Origin: Phenylobacterium hankyongense
GTDB taxonomy: Bacteria > Pseudomonadota > Alphaproteobacteria > Caulobacterales > Caulobacteraceae
Assembly: GCF_003254505.1 (NCBI RefSeq)
Contig: NZ_QFYP01000001.1
Location: 1,596,001 to 1,660,000 of the forward strand
Direction of reading: 5' to 3'
Length of the DNA: 64,000 bases
In this document: positions 63,788-64,000 of the stretch, piece by piece
Numbering within the stretch: the stretch's first letter is position 1
Layout: every line of letters starts with the position of its first letter
The notes under the pieces: model-generated
What the model was told of the DNA's origin: nothing
The model's input: the letters and a program-made list of their open reading frames with translations, nothing else
Databases searched by the model: none
Position numbers and translations under genes: made by a program

Positions 63788-64000
63788 CTAGAGGCCGCCG
63801 TCCGCCGGGACCTGCGGGCCGGTCGCCAGCTGTCGACCGTCGCCGGGGCCGGGCGCGGCATTGCGGGCCCGCCAGCTGTCGGCCACCGCCCGCGTCACCG
63901 CCTGCATCAGCGCCAGCCGCTGCGGCACGGGCTTCCGGGTCTGGCGCATCATCACCGCCACGGCGTAGACGCGGCCGTCCGGGGCGGTCAGCAGGCCGAC
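63788..64000 (-). CDS. C-terminus of a class A beta-lactamase-like serine hydrolase (partial)
   Basis: The open frame runs from the right edge to a TAG at 63788-63790 and gives the last 70 residues of a protein. The segment VGLLTAPDGRVYAVAVMMRQ matches the last beta strands of class A beta-lactamases, and the helix QRLALMQAVTRAVADSW matches their C-terminal helix. A Pro/Gly-rich tail of ~25 residues follows. The catalytic part lies outside the window, so resistance cannot be judged. Confidence 0.65.
   Translation of the reverse strand, partial: VGLLTAPDGRVYAVAVMMRQTRKPVPQRLALMQAVTRAVADSWRARNAAPGPGDGRQLATGPQVPADGGL

Overview
The window is high-GC chromosomal DNA from an alphaproteobacterium of the Caulobacterales, most likely Phenylobacterium or a close relative of Caulobacter. 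This rests on several things seen here: a DivL cell-fate kinase with tyrosine in place of the phospho-acceptor histidine, an MmcB gene carrying the alphaproteobacterial GTTC-N7-GTTC SOS box, an atpHAGDC operon preceded by a CC_3452-type secreted protein, an EnvC/LdpF-type factor next to CtpA, and frequent GTG/TTG starts with overlapping stop and start codons. The genus is inference; the order is fairly secure.

Layout. 0-7.6 kb: divL, a conserved protein with a zincin-like metallopeptidase, a TMEM175-type channel, two tandem diiron ferritin-like paralogues that share an upstream palindrome, and a lipocalin. 7.8-9.4 kb: a lower-GC accessory patch with a DUF3800 gene and three small genes. 9.5-16.9 kb: mmcB, a RegB/RegA redox two-component system divergent from a SCO copper chaperone, intracellular PHB depolymerase, a YgjP-like protease and a class A PBP. 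17-25.8 kb: small secreted proteins, a type I secretion substrate and the F1 part of ATP synthase. 25.8-34.6 kb (minus strand): hydrolase, RppH, YibQ-like protein, CtpA, EnvC-like factor, RlmH, then a methyltransferase coupled to a TPR-OGT glycosyltransferase. 34.8-41 kb: M20 peptidase, two lipoproteins, a repeat-rich gap and UvrA2. 41-48 kb: rplU-rpmA, GNAT, obgE-proB-proA(like)-nadD-rsfS. 48-51 kb: moeA, xdhC and a degenerate aldo/keto reductase. 51-60 kb (minus strand): BtuB under a cobalamin riboswitch, a deacetylase/glycosyltransferase pair, and a FecA-FecR-FecI uptake system led by a methyltransferase. 60-64 kb: a receiver protein, a double-repeat aspartic protease-like protein, a Gly/His-rich lipoprotein, small genes and the end of a class A beta-lactamase-like protein.

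Housekeeping themes are energy (ATP synthase, RegBA/SCO), envelope (PBP, EnvC-like/CtpA, lipoproteins), ribosome biogenesis and RNA turnover (rplU-rpmA, ObgE, RsfS, RlmH, RppH) and outer-membrane uptake (two TonB-dependent receptors). Intergenic space is full of palindromic repeats: a ~150-bp element with perfect 26-bp arms (two copies), a composite element with 24-bp arms (two copies), and a short TTCTCCC/GGGAGAA hairpin (four copies). No tRNA, rRNA, CRISPR array, insertion sequence or complete prophage was seen. The least ordinary items are the shared palindrome of the ferritin-like paralogues, the head-to-head DUF3800 module, the CTG start of rsfS, the OGT-methyltransferase operon, the divergent ProA-like protein, the catalytically stripped aldo/keto reductase, and the composite repeats.
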